Shown here: piece by piece, positions 1-6,665 of the stretch
Numbering within the stretch: the first letter of the stretch is position 1
Layout of the letters: each line of letters starts with the position of its first letter
Origin: Thermoplasmata archaeon
GTDB lineage: Archaea; Thermoplasmatota; E2; UBA202; JdFR-43
Assembly: GCA_021161135.1 (NCBI GenBank)
Contig: JAGHBD010000072.1
Coordinates: 1-11,280 of the forward strand
Length of the DNA: 11,280 bases
Direction: 5' to 3'
Translations under genes and position numbers: made by a program
Notes under the pieces: model-generated
What the model was told of the DNA's origin: nothing
Seen by the model: only the letters and a program-made list of their open reading frames with translations
Database searches by the model: none

Positions 1-62
1 ATATTAACATCAACCATTAAACCTCTTTTCGCGATTTCCATCAGTAAATTTTCTGTGTCCAT
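1..62 (-). CDS. 5' end of an unidentified minus-strand gene, cut by the window edge
   Basis: An open frame begins with ATG at 62 and runs leftward off the window, giving 20 complete codons (MDTENLLMEIAKRGLMVDVN). It is divergent from the cas4 operon, with about 119 nt between the two starts. The N-terminus has the look of a short helical domain with a 'll.eiakrGlmvd..' pattern, which loosely recalls the N-terminus of the archaeal DNA polymerase D small subunit. That is only a resemblance over 20 residues and I do not assign it. It shows no Cas-like features, so the adaptation operon does not appear to extend leftward on this strand. Confidence 0.45.
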   Translation of the reverse strand, partial: MDTENLLMEIAKRGLMVDVN

Positions 63-117
63 ATTTTGAATATTGTTAGCCTTAATTTCCTTTTTCGTTG
101 TTTTTCTTAAAAAACAG

Positions 118-137
118 TTGTTATTTTAAAATAACAA
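118..137. promoter_or_regulatory. Perfect 20-bp palindrome upstream of cas4
   Basis: TTGTTATTTTAAAATAACAA is identical to its own reverse complement. It ends 44 nt before the cas4 start codon and just upstream of a TATA-like ATTTTATG (about 140-147). It is a good candidate operator for a dimeric regulator of the adaptation operon, or of the divergent gene at 1-62. By analogy, the crenarchaeal regulator Csa3a acts on adaptation-cassette promoters, but no such regulator gene lies in this window. AT-rich DNA makes AT palindromes more likely by chance, though 10 paired positions with G/C pairs near the ends is beyond what is usual. Confidence 0.5.
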
Positions 138-138
138 A

Positions 139-181
139 AAATTTTATGTTTTTATCAAAAATATGCAGAAGAAGGATTATT
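139..181 (+). promoter_or_regulatory. Putative promoter and ribosome binding site of the cas4-cas1-cas2 operon
   Basis: A TATA-like element ATTTTATG lies at about 140-147, which would place the transcript start near 168. A purine-rich Shine-Dalgarno stretch AGAAGAAGGA follows at about 168-177, directly before the ATG at 182. This arrangement favours the 182 start for cas4 over the in-frame ATG at 98, which would place the palindrome and the TATA box inside the gene. Confidence 0.45.
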
Positions 182-682
182 ATGATTGAAAATGAGTTAA
201 TATTTACGGGAGTGCAAGTGAACTATTATTTCATTTGTAAAAGAAAGCTATGGCTTTTCAGCCATAACATTGGAATGGAGAAAGAAAGCGAGGCGGTAAA
301 AATAGGGAAACTGTTGCATGAAGAAACTTATAAAGCTATAGAAAAAGATGTTTTATTAGATAGAGTATCTTTTGACTTTGTTGAAAGGAAAGGAAAAATA
401 ATAATTCATGAAGTTAAAAAATCAAGAAAAATGGAAAAGGCACATTACTACCAGCTTTTATATTACATCTACTCATTGAAAAAGAAAGGGATTGAGGCAG
501 AAGGGATAATAAACTATCCATTGCTAAGAAAAACAGAAAAAGTAAAGCTTGAAAATGAGGGAGAAATGGAGGCAATACTGGAAGCAATAAATGAGATTAT
601 TTCCATGCCTTCGCCGCCTCCTGCAGAAAGGAAGAGGTATTGCAAGAGATGCGCTTATTACGAATTTTGCTGGAGTGAGTGA
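182..682 (+). CDS. cas4: CRISPR-associated exonuclease Cas4
   Basis: Cas4 is a RecB-like nuclease with an iron-sulfur cluster that trims prespacers and helps select PAM-proximal ends for Cas1-Cas2. From the ATG at 182 the protein has 166 residues, normal for short archaeal Cas4. The four cluster cysteines are present: Cys19 in CKRKLWLF and Cys154, Cys157 and Cys163 in CKRCAYYEFC. The nuclease motifs are His46 (GKLLHEE), Asp65 (SFDFV), Glu77-Val-Lys79 (HEVKK) and the QxxxY motif Q91LLYY95, so all catalytic positions look intact. An in-frame ATG at 98 would add 28 residues of low-complexity sequence and overrun the promoter, so I chose 182. It is the first gene of the adaptation operon; cas1 begins 42 nt downstream. 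Identification is by motif and by context with cas1 and cas2. Confidence 0.93.
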   Translation: MIENELIFTGVQVNYYFICKRKLWLFSHNIGMEKESEAVKIGKLLHEETYKAIEKDVLLDRVSFDFVERKGKIIIHEVKKSRKMEKAHYYQLLYYIYSLKKKGIEAEGIINYPLLRKTEKVKLENEGEMEAILEAINEIISMPSPPPAERKRYCKRCAYYEFCWSE

Positions 683-724
683 AATTTAATGAAAGATTTA
701 AAAGGATTGGTATTATAGAAATGA

Positions 725-1729
725 ATGAGGAATAATTATTACATTACTGTAAATGCTGTAATGGAAAGGGAGCACAATACTATTTATCTCTTTTACAAAA
801 ATGAAGAAGGAGAAAAGCAAAGGAGAATTATTCCTGTTGAGAAAATATATGCCATTTACTGTTACGGAAATGTAACCATAAAATCTGGAGCGCTAGCTTA
901 TTTAATGAGACACGGAGTTGTTGTGCATTTCTTTAATAAATATGGCTTTTATGAGGGAAGTTTTTATCCTCGCGAAAAGCTTGTTTCTGGGGATCTTCTC
1001 ATAAAGCAGGCTGAGCATTACCTCGAGCTTGAGAAGAGAATGCTTCTTGCAAGAGAATTTGTAAAGGGAGCAATAGGGAATATCCTTGTTAATTTGAGAT
1101 ACTATGACAGAATGGAAAAAGGATTGCAGGAGGAAATAGCCACGATCGAGAACATGATGAATGAGGTGGAGAAGGCAAATGATATAAAGCAACTCATGGC
1201 AATTGAAGGAAATACAAGGGAAGCATATTATCGGGCCTTCAACAAGATATTGCCGCCCGCCTTCCATTTTGACAGGCGGAGCAGGCAGCCGCCAGCGAAC
1301 AGAATAAATGCCCTGATAAGTTTTGGTAATTCTCTGGTATATTCAACATGCTTAACAGAGATTTACAATACACAGCTTAATCCGACGATAAGCTATCTTC
1401 ATGAGCCATCGGAGAGAAGGTTTTCTCTGTCATTAGATGTAGCTGAAGTTTTTAAGCCATTGCTTGCAGATAGAGTTATTTTCAAGTTAGTGAATAAACG
1501 GATCATCTCTGAGGAAGATTTCAGAAAAGAAATGAATTCATGCTTGCTGAGTGATACTGGAAAGAAAAAATTTTTGCAGGAATATGAGGCAAAGTTACGG
1601 ACAACCATAAAGCACAAAGGGTTGAGGAGGAATGTATCTTATCAGCGTCTTATAAGGCTGGAGTGCTACAAAATAATAAAGCATTTGTTGGGTATGAGAA
1701 AATATAAAGCCTTCAGAATATGGTGGTAA
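725..1729 (+). CDS. cas1: CRISPR-associated endonuclease/integrase Cas1
   Basis: Cas1 is the metal-dependent integrase that inserts new spacers at the leader end of the array in complex with Cas2. The 334-residue protein starts YYITVNAV and has a beta-rich N-terminal domain (about 1-95) and a helical catalytic domain. The metal ligands are visible: Glu161 in the AIEGNTREAYY motif, His226 in YLHEPSERRFSLSLD, and Asp238/Glu241 in LDVAEVFKP. The frame has a stop immediately before the ATG at 725, so no earlier start is possible; an in-frame ATG at 761 is a poor alternative because it would remove the first beta strand. The sequence resembles the type I-A/I-B Cas1 group, matching the repeat type. 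The gene is complete and shows no damage. No clear Shine-Dalgarno lies before the start, so translation may be coupled to cas4. Confidence 0.95.
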   Translation: MRNNYYITVNAVMEREHNTIYLFYKNEEGEKQRRIIPVEKIYAIYCYGNVTIKSGALAYLMRHGVVVHFFNKYGFYEGSFYPREKLVSGDLLIKQAEHYLELEKRMLLAREFVKGAIGNILVNLRYYDRMEKGLQEEIATIENMMNEVEKANDIKQLMAIEGNTREAYYRAFNKILPPAFHFDRRSRQPPANRINALISFGNSLVYSTCLTEIYNTQLNPTISYLHEPSERRFSLSLDVAEVFKPLLADRVIFKLVNKRIISEEDFRKEMNSCLLSDTGKKKFLQEYEAKLRTTIKHKGLRRNVSYQRLIRLECYKIIKHLLGMRKYKAFRIWW

Positions 1730-1730
1730 A

Positions 1731-1994
1731 GTGTATGTTATTTTGGTGTATGATGTTTCAGTAAAAAGGGTGAATAAAGTTTGCCAGTTTTTGAGGCAAT
1801 ATCTTAACTGGATTCAGAATTCTGTGTTTGAAGGCGAGATAACGAAATCAGAATATTTCATTATAAAGGAGACGTTAAAAAAATTAATTAATGAAGAGGA
1901 GGACTCCGTCATCATCTACATACTCCGTAGCGAAAATGCAATGAAGAAAATATGCATTGGAGTCGAAAAAACAGATATGAGTCATATCATCTAA
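1731..1994 (+). CDS. cas2: CRISPR-associated protein Cas2
   Basis: Cas2 is the ferredoxin-fold dimer that bridges two Cas1 dimers during spacer integration. The 87-residue product begins MYVILVYDVS, with the conserved Asp8 at the end of the first strand, and contains the family signature LNWIQNSVFEGEIT and EEDSVIIY. The start is GTG at 1731, one base after the cas1 stop codon. The cas1 end supplies GGTGG 4 nt upstream as ribosome binding site, so the two genes are probably translationally coupled. The CRISPR leader begins immediately after the stop codon. Length and motifs are typical. Confidence 0.95.
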   Translation: MYVILVYDVSVKRVNKVCQFLRQYLNWIQNSVFEGEITKSEYFIIKETLKKLINEEEDSVIIYILRSENAMKKICIGVEKTDMSHII

Positions 1995-2087
1995 AAATTC
2001 GTGAATGTTTATAAATGGCAACACAAACCACCGATCCACGAAAATTTTTATAAAATCCAGCCCCATTTTTAAGATATACCCCACACG
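1995..2087 (+). promoter_or_regulatory. CRISPR leader with putative array promoter
   Basis: This 93-nt noncoding stretch separates cas2 from the first repeat and lies on the 5' side of the array as judged by repeat orientation. It holds two TATA-like elements in similar contexts: TTTATAAATGG at 2008-2018 and TTTTTATAAAA at 2045-2055. The second would start transcription near 2075, about a dozen bases before the first repeat, and is the better array promoter. The leader is short, but the upstream cas2 sequence could contribute integration signals. Confidence 0.6.
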
Positions 2088-2441
2088 GATAAAATCAGAC
2101 TATGGTAGGATTGAAATATAATTGTGAATTTGATATTATGGCAATTAAGGATTATAAAATCAGACTATGGTAGGATTGAAATGGAGATGCAGAGCGTGTT
2201 AAAGATGCTGAACAAACGATAAAATCAGACTATGGTAGGATTGAAATTCTGTTTAACGCCTTAACATAATGATTTAGTGTTGTTGGATAAAATCAGACTA
2301 TGGTAGGATTGAAATACAGAGGAGCCGACGGAAACAGTAGGAGAGCCAGAGATAAAATCAGACTATGGTAGGATTGAAATTAATTTACATACATACAAAG
2401 ATTGGTTTGAGAGAAGCAGGATAAAATCAGACTATGGTAGG
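2088..2441 (+). CRISPR. CRISPR array, 30-nt repeats, five spacers, degenerate last repeat
   Basis: Five full repeats lie at 2088-2117, 2153-2182, 2218-2247, 2286-2315 and 2351-2380. A sixth at 2420-2441 keeps only the first 22 bases. The unit begins GATAAAATCAGAC, continues TATGGTAGG and ends ATTGAAAT. Copies are identical except that the second has T instead of G at position 1, so a 29-nt unit is also possible. Spacers are 35, 35, 38, 35 and 39 nt and all different. The ATTGAAAT 3' end is the usual 8-nt crRNA 5' handle of type I-A/I-B systems. With the truncated copy at the right, this sets transcription as plus and places the leader between cas2 and 2088. The array is small and may be one of several in the genome, since no interference or Cas6 genes are seen here. 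Confidence 0.97.
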
Positions 2442-2454
2442 TTGTCTCATCTAC

Positions 2455-3603
2455 TCACTCATTCTCCACGTCATATCCTGCTTTTTTGATTGCATTTATG
2501 GCTTTTTCTTTATCGAGAGGGTTTGAGAGGGCGACGATTTTTTTATCAAGAAAAACTAAAAATTGTTTCACTCCAGCTTTTCTGAGTTCTCTTTCTATAG
2601 ATGCCTTGCAGTTTCTGCAGTGCATATCTGGAACAAGCAGCGTTTCCTTGGCTATCATCTTCTTCTCAAAAAATGATGATGCAATGGCTCTTGCTATGAG
2701 AGCAGCGAGGATAACGCCAGATAACACCTTAACCCAATATGGTGGCATAAAGGTGAGAGTTGCAATACTCTGCCAGTAATCCCATATGAAATTGAAAAAT
2801 ATGCCGGCAAAAAGAGAGAGGGATATGATGGAAAGAAGATAGATGAAAAAACTTCTCCTGCCCAGCTTGTATCTCACAAATGAAAGAGTAATTGTATTTG
2901 TCGCTGGTCCCGCTATCAGAAACACGAGGGCTGCTCCAGGCGAGAAACCTTTTGCCATCAGAGCAGTTGCTATTGGAATGGAGCCTGTGGCGCAGACATA
3001 TAAAGGTAAGGATATTGCGAGAGCTGCAAGCATGTCATATGGATATGCTGCCTCAATTTGAAATGGAATGGATGCAATTATGCCTCCAGCAATAACACCT
3101 ATCACAAGCCACTTTCCCATATCTTCAGGCAATTCAAGAAAAGCATATTTCATTCCCTCCATGAAACTTTTTCTCTCTCCTTCATGCTCATGTTTCGTTG
3201 TTTTCTCACCATCTCCCTCCACAATATAGTTCATGAAACCCGTGAATATACCTGCAAAGAAGGCAAAGATGGGGCGAAATACAGCAAAGAGAGGGCCCAG
3301 AAGAGAATAGGTGGCAAGAATGGAATCAACACCTGTTGTGGGCGTGGAGACAAGGAAGGAAAGTGTGGCGCTTTTACTCGCTCCCTCCTCCCGCAATGAA
3401 GTTGCAATGGGTATCACACCACATGAGCATACCGGCAATGGAACGCCAAGTAAGCTTGCTTTCACTATACTCTTCTTTCCCTTTCCCAGATGCCTTTTTA
3501 TAAATGAACTGCCGAGATAAATATAAAGCAGCCCGGCTATGAACATGCCGAGCAGCAGATAGGGCGAGATATCAAGCCATAACTCAATTATTTCTTCAAT
3601 CAT
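2455..3603 (-). CDS. SO_0444/ArsP-type metal efflux permease with C-terminal heavy-metal-binding domain
   Basis: A 382-residue polytopic membrane protein of the ArsP_1 (DUF318) permease family, closest in pattern to the SO_0444 Cu/Zn efflux group. Hydrophobic segments fill about 12-32, 52-125 and 164-310. The signature GVPLPVCSCGVIP carries Cys59 and Cys61, with FLVSTPTTGVDS following at 83-94. The second half repeats the theme with Cys204 (YVCATGSIP) and AGPATN at 231-236. A charged loop at 130-150 holds His138 and His140. After about residue 315 comes a small HMA-like metal domain with MHCRNC (Cys329, Cys332). It probably exports a soft metal or metalloid ion across the cytoplasmic membrane; the exact substrate cannot be read from sequence. 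It overlaps the upstream DUF438 gene by 4 nt (ATGA), so the two form an operon. Its stop codon is only 13 nt from the degenerate CRISPR repeat. Confidence 0.85.
   Translation of the reverse strand: MIEEIIELWLDISPYLLLGMFIAGLLYIYLGSSFIKRHLGKGKKSIVKASLLGVPLPVCSCGVIPIATSLREEGASKSATLSFLVSTPTTGVDSILATYSLLGPLFAVFRPIFAFFAGIFTGFMNYIVEGDGEKTTKHEHEGERKSFMEGMKYAFLELPEDMGKWLVIGVIAGGIIASIPFQIEAAYPYDMLAALAISLPLYVCATGSIPIATALMAKGFSPGAALVFLIAGPATNTITLSFVRYKLGRRSFFIYLLSIISLSLFAGIFFNFIWDYWQSIATLTFMPPYWVKVLSGVILAALIARAIASSFFEKKMIAKETLLVPDMHCRNCKASIERELRKAGVKQFLVFLDKKIVALSNPLDKEKAINAIKKAGYDVENE
2482..2507 (+). terminator. Possible T-run terminator for the CRISPR transcript
   Basis: On the plus strand a T6 run (2482-2487) and a T5 run (2503-2507) occur about 40 and 60 nt after the degenerate last repeat. 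Archaeal RNA polymerase terminates at such oligo-T tracts. They lie inside the oppositely oriented permease gene, so they may simply reflect Lys/Phe codons. Confidence 0.25.
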
Positions 3604-4745
3604 TCCCAGTCAAGCAACCTTTTCTCTCCTTCAATTTTCTTTATCTCCGTTATGTCTTGCGTAACCTCCATCGTGCCTATGTACTTGCCATCTTTTCTTA
3701 CAGCAAAATATCTTATGAGTATTTTCCTTCCATTCATATCAATCCAGAATGTCGCTTCATCTTTTGTTCCTTTCTTAAACTCATCAAGAATTTTATTAAC
3801 AATGTGTATGCTTTTGCTCGGATGGCAATTCTGCACTTTCCTTCCTATAATTGCCTTTGTCCTCACAAATATCCTGTCCCTTGCCTGATTGAAATATTTT
3901 ACAGTATCATTTGCATCGATGAAAGTAATATCGACGGGCAGACTATTAAGCATTGCCTCAAGTTCCTCTATTTTTAAACTTCCTGTTGCAAAATTAATTT
4001 CCCCTTCCTTTTCTTCCCTTTTCTCCTCCCTCTCCTCTTCCATTTCTGGCGGAATGAAGCAGCAATAACCAATTTCATCAAACTGCTTCCTCGCATCCCT
4101 CCATTCCTCGCCCCTCATAACACGCAATGCTGTGGGGAAAAGAACATTATTTTCCTTGTAAAAGTGCTGCGAAATTGTTTCCTGCAGAAAAATGGCCATT
4201 TTCTCAATCCTTTCATAATCGCCTTCATTTGCCATCTCATAAATTCCCTTCTTTATCTCCCTTATTTTATCATGATCCATCCACATTATGGCAGGCGGCT
4301 CCGTAATGCCGTGCTTTTCCAGATATGGAAAGAGAACATTCTCTTCCCTCAGATAATGCTTCTCCGCCTCCTTTAGGTGCTCCACAATGTGCTTTATCCT
4401 TTCCTCATCCTTTGTCTTCGCCGCTTTTCGCAGCTCCTCGGCATAACCGAGCAACATTTCATGCTCCTTCATGAGGATATGAACGGGGTGCCATTCTGGC
4501 AAATCAATTTTTGATTTCTCCACCGCCTCTCTAAAAACTTCAAGATGCACCTCACACAGCCTGCTTATTTCCTCTCTTGGAATACCCTCTTTTATTAACT
4601 CCTGCTCCACCTCGGCAATTTCTTTCGGCGTTAAATCTTTCAAAATTTCCTTTGCCTTCTCTCTAACCTCTTCAATGCTTGCACCTTCATGAAGCTGTTT
4701 TATTATTGTTTTGAGCATCCCTTTCTTATCTCCAAGCGCTTCCAT
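3600..4745 (-). CDS. DUF438 / hemerythrin HHE / PAS domain protein
   Basis: A 381-residue soluble protein with the usual three-part DUF438 architecture. The helical DUF438 domain spans about 5-75. A hemerythrin-like four-helix domain follows at about 83-210, with candidate di-iron ligands His86, His89, His95, His130, Glu134, His158, His194 and Glu198. An acidic/basic linker (about 234-250) leads to a PAS domain at about 258-370 with a CHPSKS motif (Cys307-His308). Family members are usually described as sensors of oxygen, nitric oxide or redox state; that role is inferred. There is no kinase, output or DNA-binding domain, so the signal must pass to another protein. It is the first gene of an operon with the SO_0444-type permease. 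The ATG at 4745 sits about 22 nt from a TATA box, suggesting a leaderless transcript. Confidence 0.85.
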   Translation of the reverse strand: MEALGDKKGMLKTIIKQLHEGASIEEVREKAKEILKDLTPKEIAEVEQELIKEGIPREEISRLCEVHLEVFREAVEKSKIDLPEWHPVHILMKEHEMLLGYAEELRKAAKTKDEERIKHIVEHLKEAEKHYLREENVLFPYLEKHGITEPPAIMWMDHDKIREIKKGIYEMANEGDYERIEKMAIFLQETISQHFYKENNVLFPTALRVMRGEEWRDARKQFDEIGYCCFIPPEMEEEREEKREEKEGEINFATGSLKIEELEAMLNSLPVDITFIDANDTVKYFNQARDRIFVRTKAIIGRKVQNCHPSKSIHIVNKILDEFKKGTKDEATFWIDMNGRKILIRYFAVRKDGKYIGTMEVTQDITEIKKIEGEKRLLDWE

Positions 4746-4779
4746 GATTCGTATTACGCCGTAATATAAAAAGATTACG
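4746..4779 (-). promoter_or_regulatory. Promoter of the DUF438-permease operon with a palindromic operator
   Basis: In the 34-nt gap after kptA the minus strand reads CTTTTTATATTAC, a TATA-like box centred near 4767, about 22 nt before the ATG at 4745. An inverted repeat TATTAC-GCC-GTAATA (4752-4766) overlaps the box's downstream edge and the space up to the start codon, where a bound repressor would block transcription. A third half-site, ATTACG, lies upstream at 4774-4779. A metal- or redox-responsive repressor is the natural candidate given the operon's content, but none is encoded in the window. Confidence 0.5.
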
Positions 4780-5334
4780 TTAAATTATCATTTCCCTCTT
4801 AACTATGCAATCAGGTGGAACATATTTAACTACCCTGACAAACTTTCCTGCAGCATAGATTTTATAGCCCTTTTTCCTCAAACATTCCGCATCTATTTCA
4901 AAAATAACAATATTTTTATCATGTCTTTTTGCTGTTTCTATTGCATTTTCTTTGTCAATGCTTAAATGAACAAACTGCCTTCCCATCGGCTTTATTCCTT
5001 CCTGCAAAATTCTTTTTAAATTTCTGACTGCGGTGCCATGATATAAAATTTTGCTGCTTCTATCTTCTTCATGATTTATCTTCACTTCATAACTATGCCC
5101 GTATCTTGCTCTTATTTTGCTTCCTCTTATCTCGAATCTTCCTTTCTCATCCTCAGCAATTACTTCCTTTATATTTTCTTCAGTAACCCATGAATAAATT
5201 CGTGAAATTGCCCTGATTAAATCTTTGATGGAAACGAAACCATATTCATCTGGCTTAATTCCAAACTTCCATGGGTTGTGGCGAAGTACATAACTCATTA
5301 GCTTACTCAGCCTGATTCTCCTTTCTTTATCCAT
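4780..5334 (-). CDS. kptA: RNA 2'-phosphotransferase (Tpt1/KptA family)
   Basis: KptA/Tpt1 removes an internal 2'-phosphate from RNA by transferring it to NAD+, releasing nicotinamide and ADP-ribose 1'',2''-cyclic phosphate. The 184-residue protein matches the family in length and motifs: LSKLMSYVLRHNP with Arg18-His19, IRARYGHSYEV with Arg75 and Gly79-His80, LYHGTA at 98-102 for NAD binding, and Arg119 followed by FVHLS. These cover the four catalytic residues known from E. coli KptA (Arg, His, Arg, Arg). The N-terminal part is the winged-helix-like domain and the C-terminal part the ART-like fold. Its ATG shares one base with the stop of the TIP49 gene, so it is the last gene of the RNA-related run. 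The natural archaeal substrate is unclear, since archaeal tRNA splicing by RtcB is not known to leave a 2'-phosphate. Confidence 0.92.
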   Translation of the reverse strand: MDKERRIRLSKLMSYVLRHNPWKFGIKPDEYGFVSIKDLIRAISRIYSWVTEENIKEVIAEDEKGRFEIRGSKIRARYGHSYEVKINHEEDRSSKILYHGTAVRNLKRILQEGIKPMGRQFVHLSIDKENAIETAKRHDKNIVIFEIDAECLRKKGYKIYAAGKFVRVVKYVPPDCIVKREMII

Positions 5335-6665
5335 TATGTCAGCATCATTTCTTCATATTCCTTAAGATATTTCATTGATTTTTTGACATCCACAAACAGC
5401 TTCGCCGCTTCTTCCACATCCTCCTTCTTTATTCTCTTCCTTTTGTGATATGATGCAATGTTTGATGCAGGAGCAATGAGCTGAACAGCGTAGCGGAGAG
5501 ATGTTTTTGTTCCTATATCAGTTAAATGATTCAGCGCATCTTCCTCCATCTGCACCCTTTCCTCCTTCAATCTTATTTCAAGAATCTTTCTAATTTCTTC
5601 CCTGCTATAGGGTTTTGTTGTTATTATGAGCAGGCGGTCTATGAAATCCAGTGGCACACCATGCGGCGAGTTTATGTCTGTTCCTCTAATCTTCGCCATT
5701 CCTCTGTTGGAGGCAAGTATTATGATTGGTGCAAGTTCTGACTCCATTGCCCTGTTGAGGAAAGCAAATGCCTCTATATCAAGCATATGAACTTCATCGA
5801 TGAATAAAACGCCTGGAATTATCTCAGCCCTTCCCTCATCAACCCATTTCTTTACCATCTCATCTACTTCCTGCCTCGTTTCATTTGTTATCTCCTCTTT
5901 CCCTCCAAAAAACAGGCTGAAAAAGCTTCCTCTCCTTGACGTTGCTGTGTCCAGATCATGCAATGATAGCACATAAACAAATTCCTTTTCTTTCACAATG
6001 CTTCCCGCTGGCGTATCAACAGCTTCCTTCACATGCAAATCCATTCCCTCCTTCTCCAACGCCTCTTTCGTCTTTCCAAGTTTAACTATTCTGCCTGTCT
6101 CAGCATCTATTTGAATTACATCTCCCACCTCCACATTCTGCTGTATGAGGTATTGAGCAAAAGTTTCATCCACCCTAAACTGCTTTTCTTCATCCTTTGT
6201 TTTTAAACCGAGTGTTGCAGATTTTGGAATCTGCTGATATGGATTGTATGGATGTGGAACACTCTGTATATCTATTGATGTCACCTCCCCCTCATAAATT
6301 TTCCTCATTTCATGTATTCTTACACCTATTGCCTTCCTCAATGCCTGCATGAGAAACTCGGTTTTCTTCATTTCCGCCGAATAAATTTCCGAGCCAGAGA
6401 TGGAGACGAAAGGCACATCCTTGCCAAGTTCTCTTGCCATTCCAACGGCTATTGCAGTTTTTCCTGTGCCTGGAGGACCAGCGAATAATATTGCCCTGCC
6501 TGCAAACTTGCCCTTTTTCACCATATCCACAACTATGCCTGCTGCCTCCCTCGCCTCTGTCTGGCCGACAAGGCCATCGCCTATTGTCTTTGCCTTTCTT
6601 CCCTCCAGCCCTAAACCAGTAATATGGGAGTGACTTCCCACTCTTTCAAACCTCTCCCCCTCCAT
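5334..6665 (-). CDS. TIP49 family AAA+ ATPase (archaeal RuvB-like, Pontin/Reptin homologue)
   Basis: Homologue of eukaryotic RuvBL1/RuvBL2, hexameric AAA+ ATPases that work in chromatin remodelling and box C/D snoRNP assembly. From the ATG at 6665 it has 443 residues. The N-terminus keeps the TIP49 pattern (RVGSHSHITGLGL, then GLVGQ.EAREAAGIVVDM). Walker A is GPPGTGKT (63-70), Walker B FIDEVHMLD (288-296), sensor I ILASN (316-320), the Arg-finger region DFIDRLL (340-346) and sensor II SLRYAVQL (389-396). The family's domain II insertion fills about 120-280. I prefer ATG 6665 because GGTGAT, a match to the archaeal 16S tail, stands 4 nt before it; a GTG at 6674 would add three residues but overlaps that site. 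The gene overlaps the upstream ASCH gene by 20 nt and the downstream kptA by 1 nt. Confidence 0.92.
   Translation of the reverse strand: MEGERFERVGSHSHITGLGLEGRKAKTIGDGLVGQTEAREAAGIVVDMVKKGKFAGRAILFAGPPGTGKTAIAVGMARELGKDVPFVSISGSEIYSAEMKKTEFLMQALRKAIGVRIHEMRKIYEGEVTSIDIQSVPHPYNPYQQIPKSATLGLKTKDEEKQFRVDETFAQYLIQQNVEVGDVIQIDAETGRIVKLGKTKEALEKEGMDLHVKEAVDTPAGSIVKEKEFVYVLSLHDLDTATSRRGSFFSLFFGGKEEITNETRQEVDEMVKKWVDEGRAEIIPGVLFIDEVHMLDIEAFAFLNRAMESELAPIIILASNRGMAKIRGTDINSPHGVPLDFIDRLLIITTKPYSREEIRKILEIRLKEERVQMEEDALNHLTDIGTKTSLRYAVQLIAPASNIASYHKRKRIKKEDVEEAAKLFVDVKKSMKYLKEYEEMMLT

Noticed and set aside
98..181. Longer Cas4 start at 98
   Set aside because: It would add 28 low-complexity residues and swallow the palindrome and TATA-like box; the ATG at 182 has a good Shine-Dalgarno sequence and matches the family length.
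902..1617. Minus-strand open frames of 121 and 72 codons inside cas1
   Set aside because: They lie wholly antisense to a clearly conserved gene and show no recognisable protein pattern.
2153..2153. The T at position 1 of the second CRISPR repeat as evidence of a second repeat type
   Set aside because: A single difference at the repeat border is more simply a point change, or a sign that the unit is 29 nt.
2486..3520. Several plus-strand open frames of 67-113 codons across the permease gene
   Set aside because: All are antisense shadows of the membrane protein; their composition follows from its codons.
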